64,000 bases of DNA, from positions 513,556-577,555 of the forward strand of contig NZ_ML123048.1 of NCBI RefSeq assembly GCF_003846175.1, in the 5' to 3' direction. The notes beneath the pieces were generated by a model, which was not told the origin of the DNA, did not search any database, and was given only the letters and a program-made list of their open reading frames with translations. The position numbers were made by a program, and so were the translations under genes. Origin of the DNA: Streptomyces sp. ADI95-17 (GTDB lineage: Bacteria; Actinomycetota; Actinomycetes; Streptomycetales; Streptomycetaceae). This document shows, one piece after another, positions 36,663-46,161 of this stretch (positions within the stretch are counted from its first letter, which is position 1; every line of letters begins with the position of its first letter).

Positions 36663-38024
36663 ATGCCCGGACGACAGAGCCGTCGATCCGTGCTCGCCAC
36701 GATCGCCGCCCTGCCGTCGGCAGCTGCGCTCGGCGCCTGCGGCGGCGGGACGTCGGCGGCGGTTGCCACGCGCGGCACCGGCGCCGCGGCAGACGGGGGC
36801 GGCAGGCGCCCCACCCGCATCACGTTCTGGTCCGCGCTGCGCGGCAGCCAGGACGTGGTGGACGCGTTCAACCGCACCCACGACACCGTCCAGGTCGACT
36901 TCCAGCAGGTCCCGGCGGGCTCGATGGGCGGGTACGCCAAGCTCAGCAACGCCGCCCGGGCGGGCAACGCCCCGGACGTCGCGACGATCGAGTACCCCCA
37001 GATCCCCGGCTTCGCCATCGACGGGGTCGCCCGGGACATCACCGGCCTGGTCGGCGACCGGCTGCGCGCCGCGCTGCTGCCGCAGGCGCTCGGCCTGACC
37101 ACCTTCGACCGGCGGGTCTTCGGCGTGCCGCTGGACGTCGAGCCGATGGTGATGCACTACCGCACCGACCTGTTCGCCGAGTACGGCCTGCCGGTCCCAC
37201 GCACCTGGGCGGAGTTCGAGGAGGTGGCCCGGACGGTGCGCCGCAAGGCCCCCGGCCGCCGCCTGGCGGCCTTCGCCACGGACGGCGCCCCGCAGTTCGC
37301 CTCGTTCGCCTGGCAGGCCGGTGCCCAGTGGTTCGACACCCGGGCGGGCGCCTGGAACGTGTCGTTCGCCGACGCGCCGAGCCGCCGCGTCGCCGCGTAC
37401 TGGCAGCGGCTGATCGACCAGGACCTGGTCGTCGTGAACGCGGTCGACGGCCGGCAGTACGACGCCCAGATCGGCGGCGGCCGGGTCCTCACCCGGCTCA
37501 GCGGCGCCTGGGAGGCCGGAGCGCAGATGAACGCCCGGCCCGCGCAGAAGGGAAAGTGGGCCGTCGCGCCGCTGCCCCAGTGGAGCCCGTCCGCCGCCGT
37601 GCTCGGCACCCACGGCGGGTCCACCTTCGCGGTCACCTCCGGCAGCAGGCACCCGGAGGCCGCCATGGAGTTCATCGAGTGGCAGGTCTCGCACCCCGAC
37701 GCGCTGCGCGCCCGGCTCGCCGGCGGCACCAGCAGCCAGTACCCGGCCGCCCCCGGCCTGGTGGCCGTCGGCCGGAGGGCCTTCGACCGCGGCTACTACA
37801 ACGGTCAGGACCTCTACGCGCTCTTCGAGCAGGAGGCGCACAAGATCCGGGACGGCTGGACATGGGGGCCGCGGATGTCCGCCTCGCTGAAGGTGATGCA
37901 GGACGGCTTCGCCCGGGTGGGCGGCGGCCGGGGCTCGGTGATCGACGCCGTGCGCGCGACCCAGCGGGGCACCATGCCGGATCTCAGGGCCCTGGGCCTG
38001 GCCACCACCGAGCACAGCACCTGA
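36663..38024 (+). CDS. Sugar ABC transporter substrate-binding lipoprotein
   Basis: 453 aa. The N-terminus RRSVLATIAALPSAAALGAC has a twin-arginine-like start and a lipobox (LGAC, Cys26). The mature part fits family-1 extracellular solute-binding proteins: ITFWSALRGSQDVVDAFNRTHDTVQVDF, PQIPGFAIDGVARDI, and late GGSTFAVTSGSRHPEAAMEFIEW. It binds an oligosaccharide or polyol-type ligand outside the membrane and delivers it to the two permeases that follow. GGGAGG lies 5 nt before ATG 36663. Confidence 0.9.
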   Translation: MPGRQSRRSVLATIAALPSAAALGACGGGTSAAVATRGTGAAADGGGRRPTRITFWSALRGSQDVVDAFNRTHDTVQVDFQQVPAGSMGGYAKLSNAARAGNAPDVATIEYPQIPGFAIDGVARDITGLVGDRLRAALLPQALGLTTFDRRVFGVPLDVEPMVMHYRTDLFAEYGLPVPRTWAEFEEVARTVRRKAPGRRLAAFATDGAPQFASFAWQAGAQWFDTRAGAWNVSFADAPSRRVAAYWQRLIDQDLVVVNAVDGRQYDAQIGGGRVLTRLSGAWEAGAQMNARPAQKGKWAVAPLPQWSPSAAVLGTHGGSTFAVTSGSRHPEAAMEFIEWQVSHPDALRARLAGGTSSQYPAAPGLVAVGRRAFDRGYYNGQDLYALFEQEAHKIRDGWTWGPRMSASLKVMQDGFARVGGGRGSVIDAVRATQRGTMPDLRALGLATTEHST

Positions 38025-38105
38025 CCGAGCCCCCTTCACCCCAAACCGGCAGCAGCCCCCTTCACCGGCGGCAGACCTCCCAGCAGCAGAGAGGCAGGTG
38101 ACACC

Positions 38106-39122
38106 ATGACCAGCCCGATCACCACCCCCGCTTCCGCCCCCTCGCGCCCTCCCGTACCCCCGTCGGGGACCTCTCCGGTGCCGCCGCCGGCCGCCGCATC
38201 GGCACGCCGGGCCCGCAGGCACGCCCGGCGCCGGGAGCTCGGCGCGTGCGGCGCCCTGATGACCCCCTTCTTCATCCTTCTCGTGACGGTTTTCCTGATC
38301 CCCGTCGGGACGGCCCTGTGGCTCAGCTTCTTCGGCGCCGACCAGCCCGGGCTCGGCTTCGGCCCGGAACGCACCGTCTTCGTCGGGCTGCGCGGCTACA
38401 CCGCCGTGCTGACCGACCCGACGTTCCTCGGCGGACTGGGCACCGTCGTCCTGTACTGCCTGATCTACATCCCGCTGATGGTGACCGGCGCCCTCGCGCT
38501 CGCCCTGCTGCTGGACTCCGGGGTGGTACGGCTGCGGTCCTGGGCCCAGCTCGGGCTGTTCCTGCCGCACGCGGTGCCCGGCATCATCGCGGCCGTCATC
38601 TGGCTGTACCTGTACACCCCGGGGCTCAGCCCGGTGATCGACCTGCTGGCCGGGGCCGACATCACCGTCGACTTCCTCGGTGTGCACACCGTGCTGCCGT
38701 CGATCGTGAACATCGCGCTGTGGAGCAATCTCGGCTACAACATGGTCGTCTTCTACGCCGCCCTCCAGGCCGTACCGCGCGAGGTGATCGAGGCATCGGT
38801 GGTCGACGGCGCGGGTCCGGTCCGTACCGCGCTCCAGGTGAAGGCACCGCTGGTGCGTTCGTCGATCGTGATGGTCGCGATGTTCACCCTGATCTTCGCC
38901 CTGCAACTGTTCACCGAACCGATGCTGCTGAGCCAGGCCACACCGATGATCGGCTCTCGGTTCTCGCCCAGCATGTACATCTACGACGCGGCGTTCACCC
39001 GTAACAACTACGGCCTCGCCGCGGCCGCCTCGGTCGTCCTGCTCGTCTGCACGATCGCGCTCTCCTACGGCGTCACCCACTGGTCCAACCGCGTGGGGGC
39101 GCCCGAGGAGGACACCCGGTGA
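38106..39122 (+). CDS. Sugar ABC transporter permease (MalF/UgpA type)
   Basis: 338 aa, six or seven helices after a 55-residue Pro/Ser-rich cytosolic start. The EAA loop is VPREVIEASVVDGAGPVRTALQVKAP, which docks with the ATPase. It overlaps the second permease by 4 bp (GTGA). No ATPase gene occurs in the operon; Streptomyces importers of this class normally share the MsiK ATPase. Confidence 0.9.
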   Translation: MTSPITTPASAPSRPPVPPSGTSPVPPPAAASARRARRHARRRELGACGALMTPFFILLVTVFLIPVGTALWLSFFGADQPGLGFGPERTVFVGLRGYTAVLTDPTFLGGLGTVVLYCLIYIPLMVTGALALALLLDSGVVRLRSWAQLGLFLPHAVPGIIAAVIWLYLYTPGLSPVIDLLAGADITVDFLGVHTVLPSIVNIALWSNLGYNMVVFYAALQAVPREVIEASVVDGAGPVRTALQVKAPLVRSSIVMVAMFTLIFALQLFTEPMLLSQATPMIGSRFSPSMYIYDAAFTRNNYGLAAAASVVLLVCTIALSYGVTHWSNRVGAPEEDTR

Positions 39123-39991
39123 GCGCGGTCTCCGGCCGGACCGCCGCCGCGCGGCGGCCCCGGCTCCTCGGCCGCGCCGTCGTCAACCTCGTCGTCGGCA
39201 TCTCGGTGCTGTACACACTGCTGCCCGTGCTGTGGCTGGTCCTCGCCGCCTCGAAGGACCGCGACGCCCTGTTCGGCAGCGATGTCCTGTCGCTGGACCA
39301 CTTCTCCTTCGCACAGAACCTGAAGGACCTGTTCACGATGGACGGCGGACTGTACGGGCGCTGGTACGGAAACAGCCTGCTGTACGCGGTCCTCGGCGCC
39401 GCGCTCGGCGCGATGGTGAGCATCGCCTGCGGGTACGCCTTCGACAAGTACCGCTTCGCGCACAAGGAGAAGCTGTTCGCTCTGGTGCTGGCCGCGGTGA
39501 TGGTGCCGCAGACCGTGCTCGCGCTGCCGCTGTACCTGATGGCGTCCGGCACCGGCCTCGTCAACACCTTCTGGTCGGTCTTCGTCCCGGTGCTCTTCAA
39601 CCCGTTCGGGGTCTACCTCGGCCGGATCTTCAGCCGGGGCTACGTGCCGGACGAGGTGCTGGAGGCGGCACGGCTGGACGGCGCCGGCGAGCTGGCCGCC
39701 TACTTCCGGGTCGCCCTGCGGATGCTGGGACCGGGCCTGGTCACCGTCTTCCTCTTCCAGCTCACGGCGATCTGGAACAACTTCTTCCTGCCGATGGTGA
39801 TGCTCTCCGACCAGCACCTGTATCCGGTCAGCCTCGGTCTCTACACCTGGAACAGCGCCGCCGTCGTCTCGCCCGAGTACTACCCCGTCGTGATCATGGG
39901 TTCGCTCCTCGCGGTCCTGCCGTTGATCCTCGCCTTCGCCCTGCTCCAGCGTTTCTGGAAGTCGGGGCTCACCGCGGGGGCCGTGAAATGA
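39119..39991 (+). CDS. Sugar ABC transporter permease (MalG type)
   Basis: 290 aa, six helices, GTG start overlapping the previous stop. EAA loop VPDEVLEAARLDGAGELAAYFRVALRM, with FNPFGVYLGRIF just before it. Pairs with the upstream permease to form the channel. Its stop is near the start of the dehydrogenase gene, continuing the operon. Confidence 0.9.
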   Translation: MSAVSGRTAAARRPRLLGRAVVNLVVGISVLYTLLPVLWLVLAASKDRDALFGSDVLSLDHFSFAQNLKDLFTMDGGLYGRWYGNSLLYAVLGAALGAMVSIACGYAFDKYRFAHKEKLFALVLAAVMVPQTVLALPLYLMASGTGLVNTFWSVFVPVLFNPFGVYLGRIFSRGYVPDEVLEAARLDGAGELAAYFRVALRMLGPGLVTVFLFQLTAIWNNFFLPMVMLSDQHLYPVSLGLYTWNSAAVVSPEYYPVVIMGSLLAVLPLILAFALLQRFWKSGLTAGAVK

Positions 39992-40032
39992 CCGGAGCAC
40001 CGCCACCGTCCCATCCCTCTGCCAGGAGAAAG

Positions 40033-41082
40033 ATGCCCAGGACCAGCCCTGCCTCTTCCGAAGCTCCCCTCACCCCGAACCGGCCGCGCGCCGCCGTGGC
40101 CATGAAGCCGGGCGCCGCGACCGCGCTCCTCGACGCCCGGTCCCTGGCCGCGCTCGACGAGGTCTGCGATCTCGCGGACCTCCCCGCCCTCGACGACTTC
40201 ACCACCGACCGGGCCCGCGCCGTACTGGCGGACGTGGAGATCCTGGTCACCGGCTGGGGCTGCCCGCCGCTGGACGCGGCCGCCCTGGCGGCCGCCCCGC
40301 GGCTGCGCGCGGTCGTCCACACCGCGGGCAGCGTCCGCGGACACATCACCGAGGAGTGCTGGGACCGCGGCATCGAGGTGTCGTCGGCGGCCGCCGCCAA
40401 CGCCCTGCCGGTGGCCGAGTACACCGTCGCGATGATCCTGCTCTCCGGCAAACGGGTCCTGGAACGGGCCCGTGAGTACCGCGCGGAGCGCCGGCGCGAC
40501 AACTGGCTCGCCACTCCCGCAACGGTCGGGAACCACGGCCGCACCATCGGCATCCTGTCCGCCTCGCTGATCGGCCGGCGCGTCATCGAACTGCTGCGCC
40601 CCTACGACCTGCCCGTCCTGCTGCACGATCCGTACGTCACCGACGCGGAGGCCGCGGCGCTCGGTGTGCGGCCGGTCGGCCTCGCGGAACTCTTCGCGCA
40701 GAGCGACGTGGTGAGCGTCCACACCCCGCTGCTGCCGTCCACCCGCGGGCTCGTCGACCGTGAGCTGCTCACCTCGATGCGCCCGGACGCCGTGCTGATC
40801 AACACCGCGCGGGGCGCCGTCGTCGACCAGGAGGCGCTCACCGACGTACTCCGGCAGGACCGGATCCGGGCGATCCTCGACGTCACCGATCCCGATCCAC
40901 TGCCCGCCGCACACCCTCTCTGGGACTGCGACAACGCTCTGATCACCCCGCACCTCGCGGGCTCGCAGGGCAATGAATGGCAACGACTGGTCGGCCTCGC
41001 GGTCGGCGAGATCGGCCGCTGGGCCGCGGGCGACGGTTTCGCCCATTCCGTACGACGCGAAAGGCTGGCATTCCTCGCATGA
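40033..41082 (+). CDS. D-2-hydroxyacid dehydrogenase-like protein
   Basis: 349 aa. Matches the D-isomer-specific family: catalytic residues recognisable as R in NTARGAVVDQEAL, E in ILDVTDPDPLPAAHPLWD and H in ITPHLAGSQGNE. The NAD motif normally GxGxxG reads TIGILSASLIGRRVIELL, so two of its glycines are replaced, which may alter cofactor affinity. Start chosen at ATG 40033 (AGGAG 4-5 nt upstream); ATG 39988 overlapping the permease stop is an alternative. The ABC operon context suggests oxidation or reduction of a sugar-derived acid. Confidence 0.83.
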   Translation: MPRTSPASSEAPLTPNRPRAAVAMKPGAATALLDARSLAALDEVCDLADLPALDDFTTDRARAVLADVEILVTGWGCPPLDAAALAAAPRLRAVVHTAGSVRGHITEECWDRGIEVSSAAAANALPVAEYTVAMILLSGKRVLERAREYRAERRRDNWLATPATVGNHGRTIGILSASLIGRRVIELLRPYDLPVLLHDPYVTDAEAAALGVRPVGLAELFAQSDVVSVHTPLLPSTRGLVDRELLTSMRPDAVLINTARGAVVDQEALTDVLRQDRIRAILDVTDPDPLPAAHPLWDCDNALITPHLAGSQGNEWQRLVGLAVGEIGRWAAGDGFAHSVRRERLAFLA

Positions 41083-42980
41083 CCGCTCCGCATCCGATCT
41101 CACCCATCGAACTCCCGGCGGACGACCGGGAGTCGAGCCCGTACACCGGCTACACCCGCGCACACTGGGAGGCCGCCGCCGACGGGCTGCTCCGGGCCGC
41201 CTGGCAGTGGGCCACCCCGGGCGGCGCCCTGCTGGACCTGCCGGGCCGGCCGTCCGCGTCCGGTGTGCGTTCCGACGGTCTGGAGGGGTACGCACGCACC
41301 TTCCTCGCCGCCGCCTTCCGGGTGGCGGGCGCGGAGGGCAAGGATCCGCACGGCTGGCTGGACCGGTACGCCGACGGGCTCGCGGCGGGTACCCGTACCC
41401 CCGGCCGTGACGACGCCGAGTCCTGGCCGCTGATCCGCGACCACACCGTCTTCGGCCAGCCCATGGTCGAGTCCGCCTCGGTGGCGATAGGTCTGCGGCT
41501 GACCCGGCCGTGGCTCTGGGACCGGCTGGACGCCGGGGTCCAGGACCGGACCGAGGAGTGGCTGCGCGACGCGCTGCGGCACGTCCCCTCTCCCAACAAC
41601 TGGTACCTCTTCCCCTACTCCGTTGCCGGGTTCCTGGAGTCCGTGGGCCGTGGCGACGCGGAAACGGCACGGGCCAAGCAGCGGGCCCTCGATCTGCTGG
41701 AGGGCTGGTACCGGGGCGACGGCTGGTACGCGGACGGCGACGGCCGGGCCTTCGACCACTACAACGGCTGGGCGCTGCACCTCTACCCGGTGCTGGACGC
41801 GCATCTGTCGGGCGACGCCGGACTGTCCGCGCACTACGGCGCCCGGCTGCGCGAGCACCTGGAGGGCTTCTCGCTGCTGTTCGGCGGCGACGGTGCGCCG
41901 ATCCACTTCGGCCGCTCGCTGACCTACCGTTTCGCGGCGGCCTCGTCGGTGGCGCTCGGCGCCGTCAGCGGGCACACCCCGCTCACTCCCGGCGCCTCGC
42001 GGCGGGTGATCAACGGATCGCTGCGCTACTTCCTGGAGAGGGGAGCGACCGGTACGGACGGGCTGCTGAACCTGGGCTGGCACGGCCCGCACGAGGCGTC
42101 GCTGCAGAACTACTCGGCGCCCGCCTCGCCGTACTGGGCGTCCAAGGCCTTCGTCTCGCTGCTCGCCCCGGAGGGCCATCCGCTGTGGACGGCGACCGAG
42201 GAGCCCGCGCCGAGCGAGGGCCCCGACCGGGTGCTCGCACTGCCCGCGCCGGGGCTGCTCGTCCAGACCACCCGCGCGGACGGGATCGTACGGCTGCACA
42301 ACCACGGCAGTGACCATGTGCGCCCGCACGAGGGCGAGTCGGGTGTGCAGGACGATCCGCTGTACAGCCGCCAGTCGTACTCCACGGTGACCGGCCCCAC
42401 CTCGCGGGGGAACGCGGCGGACAACCACCTGTCCGTGGTCGTCGCCGGGGCCCGCAGCGGTCGCCGGGTCATCCGTGCGCTGGGCGCCGGCGGGGGCGAC
42501 GGCTGGGGCTGGGCCGCCTCCTGGCACCGCCCGGTGTTCACATCGGGCTCGCCGATGGTGCCGGGACTGCGGGTGGAGAGCGTCACCGCGGTGCGCGGGC
42601 GGTACGAGCTGCGGGTACACCGGGTGCTCGGCGCGCCGGACGGGGCTCGGGTGGAGCAGACGGGCTGGGCGACCGGCCGCGACGAGGCCTTGGCCTCCGA
42701 GCTGCACGGCCTGCACGGCTGGGAGTCCCGGGACGAGGTACGGGCTCCGCAGGGCACCGCGTACACGCCCTGGGCGGTGGTGCCCCGGCTGTCCGCGTCC
42801 GCGACGGGCTCGGTGGTGCTGGTGGCGCTGGCCTCGCTGACCGCGGAGCCCGACGCGGCGCCGCTGGACTCGGTGGTCGACGCGGTGACGGTGGACGGGG
42901 ACACCGTGGAGGTCCGCTGGGCCGAGGACGGGACGACGACACGTATCGGCTTCGAGCCGGTGACGGTCACGCACGGGTGA
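41079..42980 (+). CDS. DUF2264 protein
   Basis: 633 aa. The N-terminal two thirds are an alpha/alpha-type barrel with DUF2264 marks: LLRAAWQWATPGGALLDLPGRPSASG, WLRDALRHVPSPNNWYLFPYSVAGFLE, DGWYADGDGRAFDHYNGWALHLYPVL and PIHFGRSLTYRFAAASSVAL. The remainder is a beta-rich C-terminal domain. Such proteins often sit in polysaccharide-use clusters and are thought to act on uronate or modified sugars, but activity is not established. No signal peptide, so it would act on imported material. Overlaps the dehydrogenase by 4 bp (ATGA). Last gene of the importer operon. Confidence 0.85.
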   Translation: MTAPHPISPIELPADDRESSPYTGYTRAHWEAAADGLLRAAWQWATPGGALLDLPGRPSASGVRSDGLEGYARTFLAAAFRVAGAEGKDPHGWLDRYADGLAAGTRTPGRDDAESWPLIRDHTVFGQPMVESASVAIGLRLTRPWLWDRLDAGVQDRTEEWLRDALRHVPSPNNWYLFPYSVAGFLESVGRGDAETARAKQRALDLLEGWYRGDGWYADGDGRAFDHYNGWALHLYPVLDAHLSGDAGLSAHYGARLREHLEGFSLLFGGDGAPIHFGRSLTYRFAAASSVALGAVSGHTPLTPGASRRVINGSLRYFLERGATGTDGLLNLGWHGPHEASLQNYSAPASPYWASKAFVSLLAPEGHPLWTATEEPAPSEGPDRVLALPAPGLLVQTTRADGIVRLHNHGSDHVRPHEGESGVQDDPLYSRQSYSTVTGPTSRGNAADNHLSVVVAGARSGRRVIRALGAGGGDGWGWAASWHRPVFTSGSPMVPGLRVESVTAVRGRYELRVHRVLGAPDGARVEQTGWATGRDEALASELHGLHGWESRDEVRAPQGTAYTPWAVVPRLSASATGSVVLVALASLTAEPDAAPLDSVVDAVTVDGDTVEVRWAEDGTTTRIGFEPVTVTHG

Positions 42981-42985
42981 GCACC

Positions 42986-43027
42986 GGGGTGCGCGGCTCG
43001 GGAATCCCCGTAACCGCCGCGCACCCC
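42986..43027. terminator. Bidirectional terminator between DUF2264 and lutC
   Basis: Perfect 12-bp arms ggggtgcgcggc and gccgcgcacccc with an 18-nt loop between convergent genes. Confidence 0.7.
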
Positions 43028-43045
43028 GCCCGCCGGGCGTCGGCC

Positions 43046-43678
43046 CTACACGTCCGTCCTGATCACCACGGCCAGGGTGCGCGGACCGTGCACGCCCTCC
43101 ACCCGCTCCAGCTCGATGTCGGAGGTGGCCGAGGGACCGCTGATCAGCGTCGTCGGCCGCTGCGGCACCAGCCGTGCCACGGCTTCCGGCACACCGGCCT
43201 CGACCGTCGACAGATCGACGACGCAGACATGCAGATCGGGGACCAGGGAGAGCGCCCGCCGTCCCTGGTCCGGCGAGCCGTCCAGGAAGATGGTGCCGGT
43301 CTCGGCGCAGCTGACGGCCGAGGCGGTGACGACGCCGTCCAGCGCGTCGAGCCGGGGCGCCGGGATGTCGTCGGAGTCCTGCTGGACCTCGCCGTCGTAC
43401 CCGTCGAGCCAGCCGGCGTCGAGCCCGGCCGGCACACCGATCCGCCGTGCCCCGCGCTCCCGCAGCACCTCGGCGACGACGTGTGCGGTGCGGTCGGCGG
43501 TGCAGGTGTGCACGGTGGCCTTGTAGTCGACGAGCCGGTCGGTGAAGAGGGCCAGGCGTTCGTCGTCGGGGAGGGTGCGGCCGGTGCGGTAGCCGCGGGG
43601 GACGGCGACGTCGGGGGCGGGGGCGAGGGAGAGGGCGTCCTTGATCCTGCCCAGCACCGTTTCGCGAGCGGTCGTCAC
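43046..43678 (-). CDS. lutC: L-lactate utilisation protein LutC (LUD domain)
   Basis: 210 aa LUD-domain protein. Motifs AETGTIFLDG and LVPDLHVCVVDLSTV are typical of LutC. With LutA and LutB it forms the iron-sulfur L-lactate dehydrogenase complex that oxidises lactate to pyruvate at the membrane. GTG 43678 follows GGAGGAG and overlaps the lutB stop. Confidence 0.9.
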   Translation of the reverse strand: MTTARETVLGRIKDALSLAPAPDVAVPRGYRTGRTLPDDERLALFTDRLVDYKATVHTCTADRTAHVVAEVLRERGARRIGVPAGLDAGWLDGYDGEVQQDSDDIPAPRLDALDGVVTASAVSCAETGTIFLDGSPDQGRRALSLVPDLHVCVVDLSTVEAGVPEAVARLVPQRPTTLISGPSATSDIELERVEGVHGPRTLAVVIRTDV

Positions 43679-45219
43679 TTCTCCTCCTCCGGCTTCCTGC
43701 GGTTCTGCTCGTACTCGTCCGCGGCGGCCCGCATCGTCGCGGCGCCCTCGGCCGATGCCAGCCAGGAGCGGAAGGTCTGCTTCGGCGGCACCTCGGTGTC
43801 CCGGCTCTCGCTCCAGCCGTCGAACGGCGGCGGGAGATGCGAGATCTTGCCGTCCCGCCCGCCGAGGACGCGGCCGATCCCCGCCCCCTTCTGCGCGGCG
43901 GTGAAGAGCTTCGGATGCTTCATGACGGTGGCCGCGGCCTTCATGGCCAGCTTCTCCGCCGTGGTGCCGGACTGCTCGGTGTGCTGGTGGCGCAGCTCGA
44001 CCAGGAGCGAGGGAATGTCGATCTTGACCGGGCAGGCGTCGAAACAGGCGCCGCAGAGGCTGGAGGCGTACGGCAGCGAGCTGTTGGGGTCGTCCTTGGC
44101 CGCGTGCATCCCGGCGAGCTGCGGAGTGAGGACCGCGCCGATCGGTCCGGGGTACGTCGATCCGTACGCGTGGCCGCCGGCCCGTTCGTACACCGGGCAG
44201 ACGTTGAGACAGGCCGAGCAGCGAATGCAGTTGAGGGCCTCGCGTCCGATCCGGTCGGCGAGCGCCGCGGTGCGGCCGTTGTCGAGCAGGACCAGATGGA
44301 ACTCCTGCGGTCCGTCGCCCGGCGTCACCCCGGTCCACATCGAGGTGTACGGGTTCATCCGCTCGCCGGTGGAGGAGCGCGGCAGCAACTGCAGGAACAC
44401 TTCGAGGTCCTGATAGCGCGGCAGCACCTTCTCGATGCCCATGACGGTGATCAGGGTGTCGGGCATCGTCAGACACATGCGGCCGTTGCCCTCGGACTCC
44501 ACGACGGCGAGGGTTCCGGTCTCGGCGATGCCGAAGTTCGCCCCGGAGACCGCCACCTTGGTCGTCATGAACTTCTCGCGCAGGTAGGCGCGGGCGGCGG
44601 CGGCGAGATGCGCCGGCACGTTGTCCAGGCTCGGGTCGACGCCCGGGATCTCCTTGAGGAAGATCTGCCGGATCTCGTCGCGGTTGCGGTGGATCGCGGG
44701 CACCAGGATGTGCGACGGCTTGTCGTGCGCGAGCTGGACGATCAGCTCGGCGAGGTCCGTCTCGTACGGGGTGATGCCGACCGATTCGAGGTGTTCGTTG
44801 AGGCCGATCTCCTGGGTGGCCATCGACTTGACCTTGATGACGTCGCTGCTGCCCGTCGCCCTGACCAGCCGGGCGACGATCTCGTTGGCCTCGACGCCGT
44901 CGCGCGCCCAGTGGACGGTGCCGCCGCGCTCGGTGACCTTCCGCTCCAGCTGCTCCAGGAGTTCGGGGAGCCGGTTCATGGTGTCGGTCTTGATGGCCGA
45001 ACCCGCCTCGCGCAGCGCTTCCCAGTCGGGCAGTTCGCCGGTGACATCGAGGCGTTTGGCGCGGATGGTGCGGGTGGCCCGGCCGAGGTTGCGGCGCAGT
45101 TGTTCGTTGCGCAGTTCGTCGTGGGCGGCCTCGGGGAACTTCCGGTCGCCGCGTAGATTGCCCGTTCCGTACGGGGAGCGGGGCGGGGTCGCGGGCATGC
45201 CGAGGAAGGTGCTGCTCAT
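43675..45219 (-). CDS. lutB: L-lactate utilisation iron-sulfur protein LutB
   Basis: 514 aa. The LUD domain (about 60-300) includes VSGANFGIAETGTLAVVESEGNGRM. It is followed by two CxxCxxCxxxCP-type clusters, CIRCSACLNVCPVY and CGACFDACPVKID, that bind [4Fe-4S]. The C-terminal extension ends with a Lys/Glu-rich tail. Middle gene of lutABC, coupled on both sides by 4-bp overlaps. Confidence 0.93.
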   Translation of the reverse strand: MSSTFLGMPATPPRSPYGTGNLRGDRKFPEAAHDELRNEQLRRNLGRATRTIRAKRLDVTGELPDWEALREAGSAIKTDTMNRLPELLEQLERKVTERGGTVHWARDGVEANEIVARLVRATGSSDVIKVKSMATQEIGLNEHLESVGITPYETDLAELIVQLAHDKPSHILVPAIHRNRDEIRQIFLKEIPGVDPSLDNVPAHLAAAARAYLREKFMTTKVAVSGANFGIAETGTLAVVESEGNGRMCLTMPDTLITVMGIEKVLPRYQDLEVFLQLLPRSSTGERMNPYTSMWTGVTPGDGPQEFHLVLLDNGRTAALADRIGREALNCIRCSACLNVCPVYERAGGHAYGSTYPGPIGAVLTPQLAGMHAAKDDPNSSLPYASSLCGACFDACPVKIDIPSLLVELRHQHTEQSGTTAEKLAMKAAATVMKHPKLFTAAQKGAGIGRVLGGRDGKISHLPPPFDGWSESRDTEVPPKQTFRSWLASAEGAATMRAAADEYEQNRRKPEEEK

Positions 45220-45983
45220 CGGACGGCCTCCGTGGGGACGTACGGCGAGGTGCGGGTGGCGGAGAGGACCTGCGCGAGGTGCAGGGTGCGGGTACCGGAC
45301 CTGATGCGGGAGAGCCCGCCGCCGATGTGCATCAGACAGGACGAGTCGCCCGCGGTGCAGACATCGGCCCCGGTGGTGGCGATGTTGCGCATCTTGTCCT
45401 GGAGCATCGCGGTCGACGTCTCGGCGTTCTTGACGGCGAAGGTGCCGCCGAAGCCGCAGCAGGAGTCGGCCTCGGGGAGTTCGACGAGGTCGATGGAGTC
45501 GACGGCACGGAGCAGCTTCAGTGGCTTGTCACCGACGCGCAGCATCCGCAGCGAGTGACAGGTGGGGTGGTACGTCACCCGGTGCGGGAAGTACGCGCCA
45601 ACGTCGTCCACGTCCAGGACGTCCACGAGGAACTCCGACAGCTCGTACGTCTTGGCCTTGACGGTGGCGACGCCCGCGCGCAGCGCCGCGTCCCCGTACC
45701 GTTCGGCGACGATCTCGTGCTGATGACGGACCGAGCCCGCGCACGATCCGGACGGCATCACGACGGCGTCGATCGAGGCGTCGCCGAACTGGTCGGCGAA
45801 GTTGCGGACCAGGGGAACGGGTTCGCGCTGATAGCCGGTGTTGACGTGCATCTGACCGCAACAGGTCTGCCCCGGCGGGAACACCACGTCGTGGCCCAGG
45901 CGGGCGAGCAGGACCGCGGTCGATTTCACCGCCTCGGGGAAGAGCGTGTCTCCCAGACAGGTGGCGAAGAGTCCGATGCGCAT
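45216..45983 (-). CDS. lutA: L-lactate utilisation protein LutA (CCG domain)
   Basis: 255 aa with the two CCG-type cysteine blocks of heterodisulfide-reductase-like subunits: CLGDTLFP...GQTCCGQMH and TYHPTCHSLR...DSCCGFGGTF. First gene of the operon. ATG 45983; a perfect GntR-type operator lies 30-44 bp upstream. Confidence 0.93.
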   Translation of the reverse strand: MRIGLFATCLGDTLFPEAVKSTAVLLARLGHDVVFPPGQTCCGQMHVNTGYQREPVPLVRNFADQFGDASIDAVVMPSGSCAGSVRHQHEIVAERYGDAALRAGVATVKAKTYELSEFLVDVLDVDDVGAYFPHRVTYHPTCHSLRMLRVGDKPLKLLRAVDSIDLVELPEADSCCGFGGTFAVKNAETSTAMLQDKMRNIATTGADVCTAGDSSCLMHIGGGLSRIRSGTRTLHLAQVLSATRTSPYVPTEAVR

Positions 45984-46012
45984 GGGGGTCTCTCCGATCG
46001 CTTCTGCATTTT

Positions 46013-46027
46013 TATGGTCCGACCATA
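46013..46027. promoter_or_regulatory. LldR/GntR operator before lutA
   Basis: TATGGTC-C-GACCATA, a perfect 15-bp odd palindrome that fits the FadR-subfamily pattern TnGTnnGACnA. A second copy lies before the regulator gene at 46989. Confidence 0.8.
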
Positions 46028-46161
46028 CTAGCCTCGGTCCGGAACGCGAGGGATGCGGCGCCGCGATCCACCGGGCGAGGGATTGATTAGCATGCACCTG
46101 ACAATGACGCATTGCGTCCGTACATCTCCGGTCCGTCCGGCCGGAGCCGTACGTGGATGCG

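Noticed and set aside
35505-39080. 1191-aa open frame on the minus strand
   Set aside because: Antisense to the regulator and ABC importer genes, Arg/Gly/Pro/Val-rich without domains; an artefact of high GC content.
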